From Sulfonitrofixus sp039714575 (GTDB lineage: Bacteria > Campylobacterota > Campylobacteria > Campylobacterales > Sulfurimonadaceae), in NCBI GenBank assembly GCA_039714575.1, contig JBDLJE010000003.1, positions 1 through 64,000 on the forward strand: DNA of 64,000 bases, written 5' to 3'. The translations under genes and the position numbers were made by a program. Below the pieces are notes generated by a model. It was not told where the DNA came from and made no database searches. It saw only the letters and a program-made list of their open reading frames with translations. Positions 54,835 through 63,846 of this stretch are shown one piece after another; the first letter of the stretch is position 1, and each line of letters opens with the position of its first letter.

Positions 54835-55101
54835 TTACGCCGAACGGGCGTTTTCAAACATTCCGCGTGCTTGGTAGTTCTTTATCTTGACCAAGTGGGG
54901 GAAGAACTCTTTTTTGGTGCTGTCGCGCAGTATCTGTATCTTGCAGAACTCTAGTGCTTCATCGATGTCGAATCGTATGGCACTTTCATGCCCAAGTTCA
55001 TTTTCATGTGTAACAGGGGTGTGGGCACTGATCCACTGACTTAATCGAACAGCAAGTTCTTGATTCATTATGGCCGCTATTTCATTTGACGATATAAACA
55101 T
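54835..55101 (-). CDS. Small hypothetical protein, 88 aa
   Basis: A short acidic, helical cytosolic protein with 'IRFDIDEALEFCKIQIL'. No family recognised. GAGG seven bases before ATG supports it as a real gene. It lies alone between the lipoprotein and a membrane protein gene. Confidence 0.5.
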   Translation of the reverse strand: MFISSNEIAAIMNQELAVRLSQWISAHTPVTHENELGHESAIRFDIDEALEFCKIQILRDSTKKEFFPHLVKIKNYQARGMFENARSA

Positions 55102-55222
55102 AAGTTGTCCTCTATTTTTGAGGGTAGTTTATATAACTTGTATTGCGAGAGAGATACTGAAACATAACACTAGCGTTACGAAAGTGGGAGTAAAAGTTTT
55201 AGTAGTTTGAGTTTTGGGTGCG

Positions 55223-55244
55223 TTCCCATCAAAAACGATGGGAA
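55223..55244. terminator. Hairpin after the 55.3-kb gene
   Basis: TTCCCATC and GATGGGAA form a perfect 8-bp stem with a 6-base loop, 14 bp beyond the stop of the minus-strand gene. No T-run. Confidence 0.4.
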
Positions 55245-55257
55245 GGAGTAGGGAAGC

Positions 55258-55647
55258 TTAGTAAGCGAGTGCTGAAAGCCTTAACTGCGTGTATTGATGA
55301 ACGATGTTCTCCATTCTGATGCTTGAAAACACGGCAACGATGAAAGTGAGAACAAAGGCATAACTGTAGTCAAAGTTCAGTACATACGAGATAGATGAAA
55401 ATGCAAACAACGGTATGGCTACAAAGAAGACACCCAGCAGAAGCTTGATGTTCAACTTAACGTTTTTCATAAAAGCCGAACAGCTGCCTTCTCTACAGAC
55501 AAGAGGATCTTCCTCTAATGTGTTAAGCTCATTTGAGAGGTTGATCTGCAGACCTCTCTTCTTATACTTGTTTTCACTTTTTTCGACTATCGTCTTCAAA
55601 CTGTTAAGTAAAAAACTGTCTGTTACGTTTAAAAATAGATTTTTCAT
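55258..55647 (-). CDS. Small membrane protein of unknown function
   Basis: 129 aa from ATG 55647, which has AAAGGTG upstream; the frame stays open for 22 more codons but they lack such a site. An N-terminal polar part ('MKNLFLNVTDSFLLNSLKT') is followed by two helices (about 66-85 and 90-108). No family recognised. Confidence 0.55.
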   Translation of the reverse strand: MKNLFLNVTDSFLLNSLKTIVEKSENKYKKRGLQINLSNELNTLEEDPLVCREGSCSAFMKNVKLNIKLLLGVFFVAIPLFAFSSISYVLNFDYSYAFVLTFIVAVFSSIRMENIVHQYTQLRLSALAY

Positions 55648-55731
55648 AACATTCACCTTTATCCTCTTCGAAGTGTATCTTATATTATAGCATTTAATAA
55701 GTAAAAACACCATACATACAGGGTAATTAAG

Positions 55732-55997
55732 AGAGCCGCTCAGCGTTTAAACGGCGTTCGTACGATTTTCGTTATGCAGAACAAAATATTACAATTGGAG
55801 TCTCTGAGAATGTACCGTCTCGGTATTTTTTGAACATCGTTTTCGCTGCAACGCTGATCCATGAACTTGTCGGAGCGTTATATTTTGCAAATGTCAAAGG
55901 AAGCTTGATAAGCGGGGGACAGATCTCTCTTTCAGGGCTGTTTTATAACCTGTTTTTTACTACCTGGGCTGTTGCAGTATCTGCAGTACAAACCTGA
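55732..55997 (+). pseudogene. Remnant of a membrane-protein gene (no start codon)
   Basis: An open frame of nearly 90 codons follows a TAA and has no ATG, GTG or well-placed TTG. It reads 'YFLNIVFAATLIHELVGALY', then 'GLFYNLFFTTWAVAV' and a stop. Two membrane-like helices are present, of the kind found at the end of cation antiporters, but the family is a guess. Its last 18 codons overlap the convergent gene at 55943. Confidence 0.35.
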
Positions 55998-56506
55998 GAA
56001 GTCAACGGCTCGATCAACTCAACGTGAAAAGATTGGCCTAACAGCAGTTTTTTTAATGCCAACTGGCGGGCATTTATAAACGCTACATCATCTGTGTGTT
56101 CGATTTCGGACAGGTTTGTGTTGTAGCCATCTGGTATAAAAATGTTGCCTATAGAGAGTTTTTTTACGCTGTTTGAGGGGCTGATCTTAATGCGGCCGCT
56201 AACGCTGGCTTCGTAGAAATGTATCATAAACCCGCTATGATAAGCAATTTTGGTTGTCCATGCAGCCTTCTTATCATTTAGATGATGGTCCTGACTGCTA
56301 ACGGTGTTGTAGACCTTTCCGTTGATCAGCAGGGTCGTGTCTTCAATAATATGGCCTTTGCCGCATCGTATTGCTTTTTCTGTGATGCTTTCAGTCGTGT
56401 CGTGCAGACAGAGCTTTTCATCAAACCCACTTACCAGTGTGACTGTGTTGCCAAGTATAGATTTATAGTCTTTTATTCTTGCCGGATTGGTTATTTTTAC
56501 AGTCAT
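55943..56506 (-). CDS. Hypothetical cytosolic protein, 187 aa
   Basis: A soluble protein with no recognised family, rich in beta strands ('SVKKLSIGNIFIPDG', 'LIEPLTSQVCTADTATA'). AAGAAGG just before the ATG. Neighbours are unrelated small genes. Confidence 0.5.
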   Translation of the reverse strand: MTVKITNPARIKDYKSILGNTVTLVSGFDEKLCLHDTTESITEKAIRCGKGHIIEDTTLLINGKVYNTVSSQDHHLNDKKAAWTTKIAYHSGFMIHFYEASVSGRIKISPSNSVKKLSIGNIFIPDGYNTNLSEIEHTDDVAFINARQLALKKLLLGQSFHVELIEPLTSQVCTADTATAQVVKNRL

Positions 56507-56716
56507 CAGCCTTCTTTCGAAAATTACCCATATTATAATGGAGTTTTTGAAAAAACCATAATATTGATGAATTTAATGTGAATTTTTACAGCAAATGATA
56601 GTTATTGAGTAGTATTTTGACATTATTGCTTCAGCAGTGGGTTTTTTTACGATGTTAAATTTCTGATATGAAGATAAAATAAAAGAGCCTCATGAAAAGA
56701 GAGCGTTTAAACTAGG

Positions 56717-56722
56717 TATAAT
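56717..56722 (+). promoter_or_regulatory. -10 box of the pyrophosphatase gene
   Basis: TATAAT 36 bp before the ATG, with two copies of ATTCCAAAC straight after it. Confidence 0.5.
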
Positions 56723-56758
56723 TCCAAACATTATTCCAAACTCTATAAGGCTATTGCT

Positions 56759-57676
56759 ATGTCAACATATATCTTCGGACACACTAATCCGGACTCTGAC
56801 TCTATTGTCGGGGCTATCTCGCTTTCATACTTGAAAAACCAGCTTGGTGAAGAGTGTGTTCCTACACGTCAGGGCAAGATCTCTGCTGAGACAGAGTTCA
56901 TCTTAAACAAGTTCGGCGGCGAGGTTCCTGAGCTTAAGACCTCGTATGCAGGCGAAGAGGTCTACATCATAGACTTCTCTGACTATGGTCAGGCACCCGA
57001 TGACATTAAAGAAGCGACGATCCTGGGTATTGTAGACCACCATAAACTGGGCGACATCATCACGTCAACACCGTTGGAGTGCTGGATCAGACCGATAGGC
57101 TGTTCAAACACGGTGGTCTATGAGATGTACAAGTCATTTGATGTTGAGATCCCTAAGAACATTGCCGGGATGATGATGTGTGCGATCCTCAGCGATACGG
57201 TGATCTTTAAGTCACCGACCTGTACGAAGGTCGATACCAAAGCGGTCAAAGAGCTTGCCAAGATAGCGGGTGTCGAGGACTACAAAGCAGTGGGTATGGA
57301 GATGTTCATTGTCAAGTCGGCAGTTGAGGGTGCGACAGGCAGAGAGCTTAATACACGTGACTACAAGCCGTTTGACATGAACGGCAACAAGATCGGTGTA
57401 AACCAGCTTGAGATGATAGACATCAGCGCCCTTGACGACAAAAAAGAGATGATCTTCGAAGATATGCAGAAGATGAAAGAAGAGGAGGGGCTTCATACGA
57501 TGATGGTTCTTCTGACAGACATTATGAAAGAGGGCTCTCAGATACTTGTTCTCAGTGACGATGCCAGTAAAATAGAGAGTGGACTTAATGTAAAACTGGA
57601 GAACAACGAAGCGTGGCTTGACGGTGTACTCAGCCGTAAAAAACAGATCATCCCTTTTATCCAACCGCAGTTTTAA
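56759..57676 (+). CDS. ppaC: Manganese-dependent inorganic pyrophosphatase (family II)
   Basis: A 305-aa DHH-family enzyme that splits pyrophosphate, pulling biosynthesis forward. 'GHTNPDSDS' (first metal ligands), 'IIDFSDYGQAP', 'VDHHKLGD' and the C-terminal domain with 'SRKKQIIPFI' are present. No CBS insert, so the simple form. Own promoter; the YcaO gene follows after 69 bp. Confidence 0.93.
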   Translation: MSTYIFGHTNPDSDSIVGAISLSYLKNQLGEECVPTRQGKISAETEFILNKFGGEVPELKTSYAGEEVYIIDFSDYGQAPDDIKEATILGIVDHHKLGDIITSTPLECWIRPIGCSNTVVYEMYKSFDVEIPKNIAGMMMCAILSDTVIFKSPTCTKVDTKAVKELAKIAGVEDYKAVGMEMFIVKSAVEGATGRELNTRDYKPFDMNGNKIGVNQLEMIDISALDDKKEMIFEDMQKMKEEEGLHTMMVLLTDIMKEGSQILVLSDDASKIESGLNVKLENNEAWLDGVLSRKKQIIPFIQPQF

Positions 57677-57745
57677 CCACCTTTTATCTCGGAGCTTCCG
57701 AGGTAACCTTCTTCTAAAAAGATCACAATAACGCAAAGGACACAT

Positions 57746-59497
57746 ATGTCAGAACAGACATTTATCAAAGGTAAAGACCGCGACTTAGAGTCCACAATAG
57801 AGACGATGCATGCCAAGCTGCAGGCCTGGGACATTCATGTCGAAGAGGCCTCTTGGTTGAACCCCGTCCCTTATGTCCACTCTCTGCATATCCGTGACAA
57901 AGAGTGCGCCCTCATGTTTACCAACGGCAAGGGTGCTGCTCAAAAGTCTTGTCTCGCCAGTGCCCTGGGTGAGTTCTTTGAGCGTATGAGCTGTAACTAC
58001 TTTTTTGCCGACTACTATCTGGGCGAAGAGATCAGTAACGGGGACTTTGTCCATTACCCTAATGAGAAGTGGTTTATTGATGAAGATGAAGAAGATGAGA
58101 TGCCGGAGGGTCTTTTAGACGACGATCTTTGGGAATTCTACGACCCCGAAGATGACCTTGAACCTGAAAACATCTTCGACTTTAACTCAGGTGCAGGTGA
58201 ACGCGGCATCTGTGCGCTCCCGTTTACACGCCAAAGCGATGAAGAGACGATCTACTTTCCCGTTAACATCATCGGCAACCTCTATGTCAGCAACGGTATG
58301 TCTGCCGGAAACAGTGTCAACGAGGCGAGAGTACAGGCACTTTCAGAGATCTGCGAACGTTATGTAAAAAACAAGATCATTGCCGAGGGGATCAGCCTGC
58401 CGGAGATCCCGCAAGAGGTCATTGCCCGTTTCCCGCACATCGAAGAGTCGATAGAGCAGCTGAAAACGCACGGCTTTAACCTGCGCATATCAGATGCGTC
58501 AATGGGCGGTGTCTTCCCGGTCATCAGTGTCACCCTTATGAACCCTGCAGACGGTTCTGTTCTGGCCTCGTTCGGTGCGCACCCCTGTTTTGAGGTGGCA
58601 TTGGAGAGAACTGTGACAGAACTGCTGCAAGGACGGGGGCTAGAGCAGGTCGATGACTTTACCGTTCCCTCTTTCAACAGAACAGAAGTGGCGGACAACC
58701 ATAACCTCGTCGAACATTTCATCAACTCGACCGGACTCATCTCTTATGACTTTTTCAGAAAAGAGAAAGATTATGAGTTTGTAGACTGGAACCACGACTC
58801 CGACACCCACACTGAGTTTGACTACCTCTGCGAGATCATCCATGAGAGAGACCTGGAGATCTACATCGCGGACTATCAGCACCTTGATGTCTATACCTGC
58901 CGCATCATCGTACCGGGGATGTCGGAGATCTATCCGGTGGAAGACCTGATATGGAGCAACAACAACGAAGGTGCTCACTACAGAGAGTACCTGCTCTCTT
59001 TGGACACGCTTGGCGAAGAGGGGTGGGAGAGCGTCCTCGAAAACCTTGAAGACGAAGACCTGCAAGACGTTCAAAAAGTTGCGGAGTTCATCGGTGTTGC
59101 CGCCGACGCAGGTACCGGGTGGGCCTCTCTGCAGGTCGGTACACTTAAGGGAATGCTGGCACTGGCGCTCGAAGATTATGAGAAAGCACTTGAATGGAAC
59201 AGCTGGTCTCTGCATATCGGTGAGCTGAGCCGGGAGGAGAAGCAGCACCATCAATGTGTCAATGCGCTCCTGAAGATCGTGTTGGACGATGAGAAGAGCT
59301 ATGGTAGCTACAGAGAGAGTCTAGAGCTTCTCTACGGTGCGAAGATGCTTCAGACCTGTGTTGACCTTGTTCAGAGCAAAACACAGTTCTACGGCCTCCA
59401 TTTCCCTGGTCTGAGTCTGGAAGGGTTCACGACACATCAGGCGCTTCTTGGTGGTTATAAAAAACTGCATAAAGCAAAACAAGAGAATTGGAGTTAA
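57746..59497 (+). CDS. YcaO-domain protein
   Basis: A 583-aa protein, close in length to E. coli YcaO (586 aa). The ATP-binding residues of the YcaO domain fall in 'NGKGAAQKSCLASALGEFFERMS', 'SNGMSAGNSVNEARVQALSE' and 'LERTVTELLQGRG'. The C-terminal part is helical and TPR-like. E. coli YcaO affects RimO methylthiolation of ribosomal protein S12; other YcaO proteins make azolines or thioamides. No precursor peptide or partner enzyme is next to it, so a RiPP role is unlikely. AAAGGA precedes the ATG. The next gene starts 1 base after its stop. Confidence 0.85.
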   Translation: MSEQTFIKGKDRDLESTIETMHAKLQAWDIHVEEASWLNPVPYVHSLHIRDKECALMFTNGKGAAQKSCLASALGEFFERMSCNYFFADYYLGEEISNGDFVHYPNEKWFIDEDEEDEMPEGLLDDDLWEFYDPEDDLEPENIFDFNSGAGERGICALPFTRQSDEETIYFPVNIIGNLYVSNGMSAGNSVNEARVQALSEICERYVKNKIIAEGISLPEIPQEVIARFPHIEESIEQLKTHGFNLRISDASMGGVFPVISVTLMNPADGSVLASFGAHPCFEVALERTVTELLQGRGLEQVDDFTVPSFNRTEVADNHNLVEHFINSTGLISYDFFRKEKDYEFVDWNHDSDTHTEFDYLCEIIHERDLEIYIADYQHLDVYTCRIIVPGMSEIYPVEDLIWSNNNEGAHYREYLLSLDTLGEEGWESVLENLEDEDLQDVQKVAEFIGVAADAGTGWASLQVGTLKGMLALALEDYEKALEWNSWSLHIGELSREEKQHHQCVNALLKIVLDDEKSYGSYRESLELLYGAKMLQTCVDLVQSKTQFYGLHFPGLSLEGFTTHQALLGGYKKLHKAKQENWS

Positions 59498-59498
59498 G

Positions 59499-59732
59499 AT
59501 GAGCGATGAGCACAAAAACAACCCGCTTCACGGCATAACACTTAAGATGATACTGACTGACCTGGTTGAGCATTACGGCTGGAAAGAGTTGTCCAACTAT
59601 GTCGAGATACGCTGTTTTTACAACGACCCCTCTATAAACTCAAGCCTGAAGTTCTTACGAAAGACACCCTGGGCAAGAAAGAAGGTCGAGGAGCTCTATA
59701 TCGACATGCTCAAAGATAACGCCAAAAGATAA
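59499..59732 (+). CDS. VF530 family DNA-binding protein (DUF2132)
   Basis: A 77-aa protein with the VF530 pattern: 'NNPLHGITLKMILTDLVEHY', 'WKELSNYVEIRCF', 'SSLKFLRKTPWARKKVEELY'. The structure known for this family suggests nucleic acid binding. ATG 59499 follows GGAG and begins the conserved part; the frame runs 17 codons further upstream inside ycaO. Confidence 0.82.
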   Translation: MSDEHKNNPLHGITLKMILTDLVEHYGWKELSNYVEIRCFYNDPSINSSLKFLRKTPWARKKVEELYIDMLKDNAKR

Positions 59733-59801
59733 GCACTTTCGTGTTGTAACATGCAGACGTAAATGATACAATGCATTTTGAATTTACATTAGGAATCATC
59801 A

Positions 59802-61016
59802 TTGATACATAAAGTCAAAAAATATGCCACGACCAACACCTTAGTCCTGCTGGGAATAGGGTTTGGTGTTCTCTTTGGGATCTACTTCCCCGAACTTGCG
59901 CTGCAGCAAAAAGTCATCGGTTCAGCCTTTATCGCTTTTTTAAAGATGCTGGTAGTGCCGCTTGTCTTTGCAAGCATCTACACGGCCATTTTGGGTCTGG
60001 GGTCGCTTCACCACCTTAAGACCATCGGCGGGCGTACCATAGGGTTTTACGTTCTGACAACAGCCTTGGCCGTCGTCTTGGCGATCGTTGCGATGAACAT
60101 CTTTACGATCGGCGCACCGGTCAGCAGCGAGGGACTTGAGTTTGAAAAGGCTGCGACGATAGCACCGTTCTCTTTTCAGGCGATGATACTCAGTTTTATC
60201 CCGACGAATGTCTTTGGCTCACTGGCAAACGGTGCGATGATGCAGATCATTGTCTTTGCCATTCTTTTCGGTGTGGCGTCTCTCTATCTTAAAAAAGAGG
60301 AGCAGGACTCTATGAACCTCTTCTTTACAGCGGTGAGCAATGTCATGTTGAAGATGGCCGAGTGGGTTATCTTGATGACGCCGATCGGTGTGTTCAGTCT
60401 TATCTCTTATGTTATTGCAGAACAGGGCATCGATGTTATCTTGGATCTATGGTCATATATACTGCTTGTGGTAGGGGTTGTCCTCTTTCACGGCATCATC
60501 ACACTGCCTGCAGTGTTGGCCTTTTTCGGCCGTGTTAACCCTTACCAATACCTCTCTGATGTCCGAGAAGCACCGATCATGGCCTTCTCTACAGCCTCAT
60601 CTGCTGCGACGCTGCCGGTCTCCATGCGTGTTGTTGAAGAGATGGGTGAGGTCGATACGAAAACAGCCTCTTTTGTTCTGCCGCTTGGTGCAACGGTCTC
60701 TATGGACGGTACGGCTGCATACCTGACGGTTGCGGTGCTCTACATCGCCAACCTTGCCGGCGTAGACCTTAGTTTTGGCGACCAGGTCCTTTTGGGTGTG
60801 ACCGTTGTGGCCTTGAGTGTCGGTGTTGCGGCACTGCCGAGTGCCTCGCTGGTGATGATGGTCGTCATCTTAAACCAGATAGGCCTGCCTGTTGAGTACA
60901 TCGCACTGATCGTTGCAGTTGACCGCATCTTGGATATGTGCCGTACCTCGCTTAACGTCACCTCCGACCTGGTGGTGACCAAGATCGTCGACCAGTATGA
61001 AAAGAGACGTGTTTAA
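59802..61016 (+). CDS. Dicarboxylate/amino-acid:cation symporter (DAACS)
   Basis: A 404-aa inner-membrane carrier of the GltP/DctA family, with eight helices and two re-entrant loops. 'AFSTASSAATLPVSM' (serine-rich loop), 'GATVSMDGTA' and 'DRILDMCRTSLNVTSD' hold the substrate and ion sites. The Arg in 'CRTSLN' points to acidic substrates such as glutamate, aspartate or C4-dicarboxylates. TTG start with AGGA upstream. The pseudouridine synthase gene begins 5 bases after its stop. Confidence 0.92.
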   Translation: MIHKVKKYATTNTLVLLGIGFGVLFGIYFPELALQQKVIGSAFIAFLKMLVVPLVFASIYTAILGLGSLHHLKTIGGRTIGFYVLTTALAVVLAIVAMNIFTIGAPVSSEGLEFEKAATIAPFSFQAMILSFIPTNVFGSLANGAMMQIIVFAILFGVASLYLKKEEQDSMNLFFTAVSNVMLKMAEWVILMTPIGVFSLISYVIAEQGIDVILDLWSYILLVVGVVLFHGIITLPAVLAFFGRVNPYQYLSDVREAPIMAFSTASSAATLPVSMRVVEEMGEVDTKTASFVLPLGATVSMDGTAAYLTVAVLYIANLAGVDLSFGDQVLLGVTVVALSVGVAALPSASLVMMVVILNQIGLPVEYIALIVAVDRILDMCRTSLNVTSDLVVTKIVDQYEKRRV

Positions 61017-61021
61017 GCTGC

Positions 61022-61705
61022 ATGCTGTCAATAGAGCTTCTTTATGAAAACAGTGCCTTTGTCCTTATAGACAAGCCTGCAGGCCTCAATTTTCACAGTG
61101 AAGAGGAGGCGGGGCTTGTCGTTCAGACAAAAGAGCTGCTGGAACTCGAAGAGCTTTACCCTGTTCACCGTCTGGACAAGATGACCTCGGGTCTGGTGCT
61201 TTTTGCCAAGACGAAAGAGGCGGCGCGTGAGTTTGGCAGGATGTTTGAAGCACGTGAGGTCGAGAAGTATTATCTGGCGCTCTCGCTGCGCAAGCCTAAG
61301 AAGAAGCAGGGGTGGATAAAAGGGGACATGCAGAGCGCGCGCCGCGGCAGCTGGATGTTTGCCAAGACCAATGATAACCCCGCTGTTACCCAGTTCCACT
61401 CAACAGCACTTCGAGAAGGCGAAAGAGGCTTTTTGGTCAAACCGCATACGGGAAAGACCCACCAGATCAGAGTCGCTCTTAAAAGCATCGGCTCGCCGAT
61501 CGCCGGCGACATCCGTTATGCGCAGAGTGATGAGGCCAAAAAAGAGGAGAGAGGCTACCTGCATGCCTATGCGCTGCGTTTTACCTTTGAGAATGAAGAG
61601 TATGCTTTTGTTCAAGCGCCGAAAGAGGGTGCACGTTTTTTAAGTGGAGAGTTTCGCGAGACACTCTCTTCAGTCTGGGCAAAACCGTGGGAGCTTTTTA
61701 GATGA
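61022..61705 (+). CDS. RluA-family pseudouridine synthase
   Basis: A 227-aa RNA-modifying enzyme without an S4 domain. The catalytic Asp52 lies in 'HRLDKMTSGLVLFAK'; 'KPHTGKTHQIRVALKSIGSP' and 'GDIRYA' are also conserved. The exact target (tRNA or 23S rRNA) is not certain. It overlaps the PH-domain gene by 4 bp. Confidence 0.87.
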   Translation: MLSIELLYENSAFVLIDKPAGLNFHSEEEAGLVVQTKELLELEELYPVHRLDKMTSGLVLFAKTKEAAREFGRMFEAREVEKYYLALSLRKPKKKQGWIKGDMQSARRGSWMFAKTNDNPAVTQFHSTALREGERGFLVKPHTGKTHQIRVALKSIGSPIAGDIRYAQSDEAKKEERGYLHAYALRFTFENEEYAFVQAPKEGARFLSGEFRETLSSVWAKPWELFR

Positions 61706-62208
61706 AAGAGATAGAGAATATCCTGCATGAAGGCGAAAGTGTCTTGGTCGATGCCAGTCTCTCAAAGACATTTTACAGTAGTATTATCTCTCTCTATCTT
61801 CTTGGTATTATTCTGTTTATGATCGGGTATGAGTATGAGATCGGTATCATCGGTGTGGTGCTCATCTTGCGAACGGCCTACATTCACTACTACGAGGTCA
61901 AAGAGAAGGCCTCTTACCACTGTGTGTTGACACAAGAGCGCCTCATTATCCACAAAGGGTATAAAAAACGTGAGATCTTCCCCATCCCTCTTGAAGAGAT
62001 CAGAACTATCTATGTCAAACCACTGAATGAACGTCTTAAAAATGTACTTGATGTGGGAACAATAGAGGTTCTTACAACCGATGGCGGCCGCTACGTCATC
62101 AGCCATATCAAAGAGCCGTATGTCTATCATAAAGCGATCATCGGGGATGTTGTGAGTGCTACGAGTTATGCGAGTAAGAAGAAAAAAAGAGGGAAAGGTA
62201 GAGGCTAG
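61702..62208 (+). CDS. Bacterial PH-domain membrane protein
   Basis: A 168-aa protein with two helices (about 24-60) followed by a bacterial PH domain (DUF304, 'YHCVLTQERLIIHKGYKKREIFPIPLEEI', core LTQERLIIHKG). The C terminus is Lys/Arg-rich. Role unknown. Its start overlaps the rluA-like stop (ATGA). Confidence 0.7.
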   Translation: MKEIENILHEGESVLVDASLSKTFYSSIISLYLLGIILFMIGYEYEIGIIGVVLILRTAYIHYYEVKEKASYHCVLTQERLIIHKGYKKREIFPIPLEEIRTIYVKPLNERLKNVLDVGTIEVLTTDGGRYVISHIKEPYVYHKAIIGDVVSATSYASKKKKRGKGRG

Positions 62209-62219
62209 ATAATATTCTA

Positions 62220-62771
62220 TTAATCAAAAAAGAGCATGTTGATAAACCCAAAAATTCCGATCGACAAGAAGAAATAACCAGCAATTGGAAAATACTTTTC
62301 ATAATATTTATAAAATGCTTCGCCACCACTTTGCTTATATGTCAATTCTGTTACTCTTTGATAATCATCTTTAAACAACCATTTATTAATTTTGTCAGAT
62401 TTAATACCATATAAACCTAATGTTATAATACTAATAGTGGCAAATTTAGCAAATGTTTCTTTGATAGATTGTGGTTTAAGTTCTGCTCCTATCAAAAAAT
62501 TGTATGCAATGTAAATAGCAAATAACAAAAGGGTTGGCCCAAATATAAATAGTCCTATCTTCAAATTCGCTTTATTATATAATTTTTTATCCTCTTTATT
62601 GTTTTGCAACTCTTTAATGAAATTTTCAGATTCTTCCACAGCTTTTTTATGTGATTCAGAATAAAATCGTCTTATAAATTTAAGAATAGGTTCTATTGCT
62701 AATGTTATTAAGAATAAGCCAATAAAATATGGATTCGTTATTAGCAAAATAAAATCTTCCCAACTGTTCAT
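62220..62771 (-). CDS. Hypothetical membrane protein, AT-rich
   Basis: 183 aa with helices near 11-28, 73-92, 110-125 and 160-180, and a charged stretch between the first two ('RRFYSESHKKAVEESENF'). No family recognised. AAAAGG before the ATG. It is more AT-rich than the genes to the left, and is the first of three small minus-strand genes. An attC-like hairpin lies just upstream. Confidence 0.6.
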   Translation of the reverse strand: MNSWEDFILLITNPYFIGLFLITLAIEPILKFIRRFYSESHKKAVEESENFIKELQNNKEDKKLYNKANLKIGLFIFGPTLLLFAIYIAYNFLIGAELKPQSIKETFAKFATISIITLGLYGIKSDKINKWLFKDDYQRVTELTYKQSGGEAFYKYYEKYFPIAGYFFLSIGIFGFINMLFFD

Positions 62772-62790
62772 ATCAAATACCTTTTAGATT

Positions 62791-62855
62791 GTATAACGTT
62801 TGTCGTGACCGATAGTTTTCCGGTAAACTATTGCGTTCCACGTATTTATTATATA
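62791..62855 (-). other. attC-like site B
   Basis: Read on the minus strand, downstream of the Sel1 gene: ACGTTATAC at the right end (GTTA core kept), an ATAGTTT/AAACTAT stem with a 6-base loop (62812-62831), and a weak left box, TATAAT where TAAC is expected. The general plan fits attC; the boxes are imperfect. Confidence 0.35.
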
Positions 62856-62881
62856 TTTTGATATAAAAACACTTCAATTAA

Positions 62882-63400
62882 CTATTTATTATATTTGTCT
62901 AATTCAAACTGTTTCCATAGCGAATATAAATCCAGACCATTATTCATAGATTTTTTAGCCCAATAAGCACATTGCTTTAAATCTTTAGGTACACCTTGCC
63001 CTAAACAATATGCCTTAGCTAAATTATGCTGAGCTAAACCATCATCTAATTTAGCTGCCTTTTTGTACCATTCCACAGCTTTTTTCTCATTTTTTGATAC
63101 TCCTATACCATGAGCATACATGTATCCAATATTTATTTGTGATGATGTGTTCCCTTGTTTAGCTGCCTTTTTATACCATTCAATTGCTTTCTTTGTATCT
63201 ACCGGCATTCCTTCACCCTTAGCATACATGTAACCCAATAAATGTTGTATTGAAGAGTCGCCTTGCTTAGCTAAAGGTTTGATGTATTGTAATGCTTTTT
63301 TATAATTTGCTTGTTTATATAATTTAATGGCATGCTGAGGATCATTTGCGTTAAGATATGAAAAAAATGATATAGCTAACAGTAAAAATAATTTATTCAA
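62882..63400 (-). CDS. Sel1-repeat protein, exported
   Basis: A 172-aa protein with a signal peptide (NKLFLLLAISFFSYLNA) and about four Sel1-like repeats ('LLGYMYAKGEGMPVDTKKAI', 'NIGYMYAHGIGVSKNEKKAV', 'NLAKAYCLGQGVPKDLKQCA'). The family mediates protein contacts. It resembles the beta-lactamase-like HcpA group of Helicobacter in part, but has few Cys (two). TTG start with AAAAAGGA upstream. Flanked by attC-like hairpins on both sides. Confidence 0.82.
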   Translation of the reverse strand: MNKLFLLLAISFFSYLNANDPQHAIKLYKQANYKKALQYIKPLAKQGDSSIQHLLGYMYAKGEGMPVDTKKAIEWYKKAAKQGNTSSQINIGYMYAHGIGVSKNEKKAVEWYKKAAKLDDGLAQHNLAKAYCLGQGVPKDLKQCAYWAKKSMNNGLDLYSLWKQFELDKYNK

Positions 63401-63411
63401 GATATAGTTTC

Positions 63412-63488
63412 CTTTTTAATATATAACGTTCGACTTGAGAAATAGTTGCACTCTCAGGGTCAACTATTTCTCACCAAAGTTTTGTTAG
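63412..63488 (-). other. attC-like site C
   Basis: On the minus strand the site starts inside the end of the upstream gene with TAACTAACAAAAC and ends CGAACGTTATA. Between them a perfect GAGAAATAGTTG/CAACTATTTCTC stem spans 12 bp around a short loop. The stop codon of the upstream gene lies within its left arm, a common integron feature. Confidence 0.5.
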
Positions 63489-63846
63489 TTAACTCAATAG
63501 GCTGCTCTGGCCATCCTTTTGTCATACCGTAGATAAATAATACTCCTACTGCAGTTCCAATTGGAAATCCAAATAGCATTAAAATTCCAATTATAATAGT
63601 AGTATATTTAGCCCATTCCTTTTGTAATAAAAGACCTTTAGCGGTTATATAAAATAAGATTGCTGTAATCAAGGCGGTAATTGCTGAGGGGATTGAGAGT
63701 ATAGATAAAACTGTAAAAACAGCATCTTCAGTTTGTGCAAAACTACCATACAAAAACATACCAAGTAAAATTACAAAACCGATAATGTTAAGCCATGCTA
63801 AAAACTGTAGTATACCTATCGACCATGTGAATGACGTAAATTTCAT
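63460..63846 (-). CDS. Small membrane protein of unknown function
   Basis: 128 aa with about four helices (near 10-32, 43-65, 75-90 and 92-112). It resembles short hypothetical membrane proteins with 'LLLQKEWAKYTTIIIGILML'. AAAGGA before the ATG. Its last residues lie in the attC-like element C. Confidence 0.6.
   Translation of the reverse strand: MKFTSFTWSIGILQFLAWLNIIGFVILLGMFLYGSFAQTEDAVFTVLSILSIPSAITALITAILFYITAKGLLLQKEWAKYTTIIIGILMLFGFPIGTAVGVLFIYGMTKGWPEQPIELTNKTLVRNS

Noticed and set aside
55160..55178. TAACACTAGCGTTA as another attC-like or operator site
   Set aside because: Short, imperfect and without a long central stem; no gene ends at it.
57688..57702. CTCGGA/TCCGAG hairpin between ppaC and ycaO as a terminator
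   Set aside because: Short stem without a T-run; it may only slow transcription, and the genes could be cotranscribed.
57746..59497. YcaO as part of a peptide natural-product cluster
   Set aside because: No precursor peptide, dehydrogenase or exporter is adjacent, and the length matches the stand-alone E. coli type.
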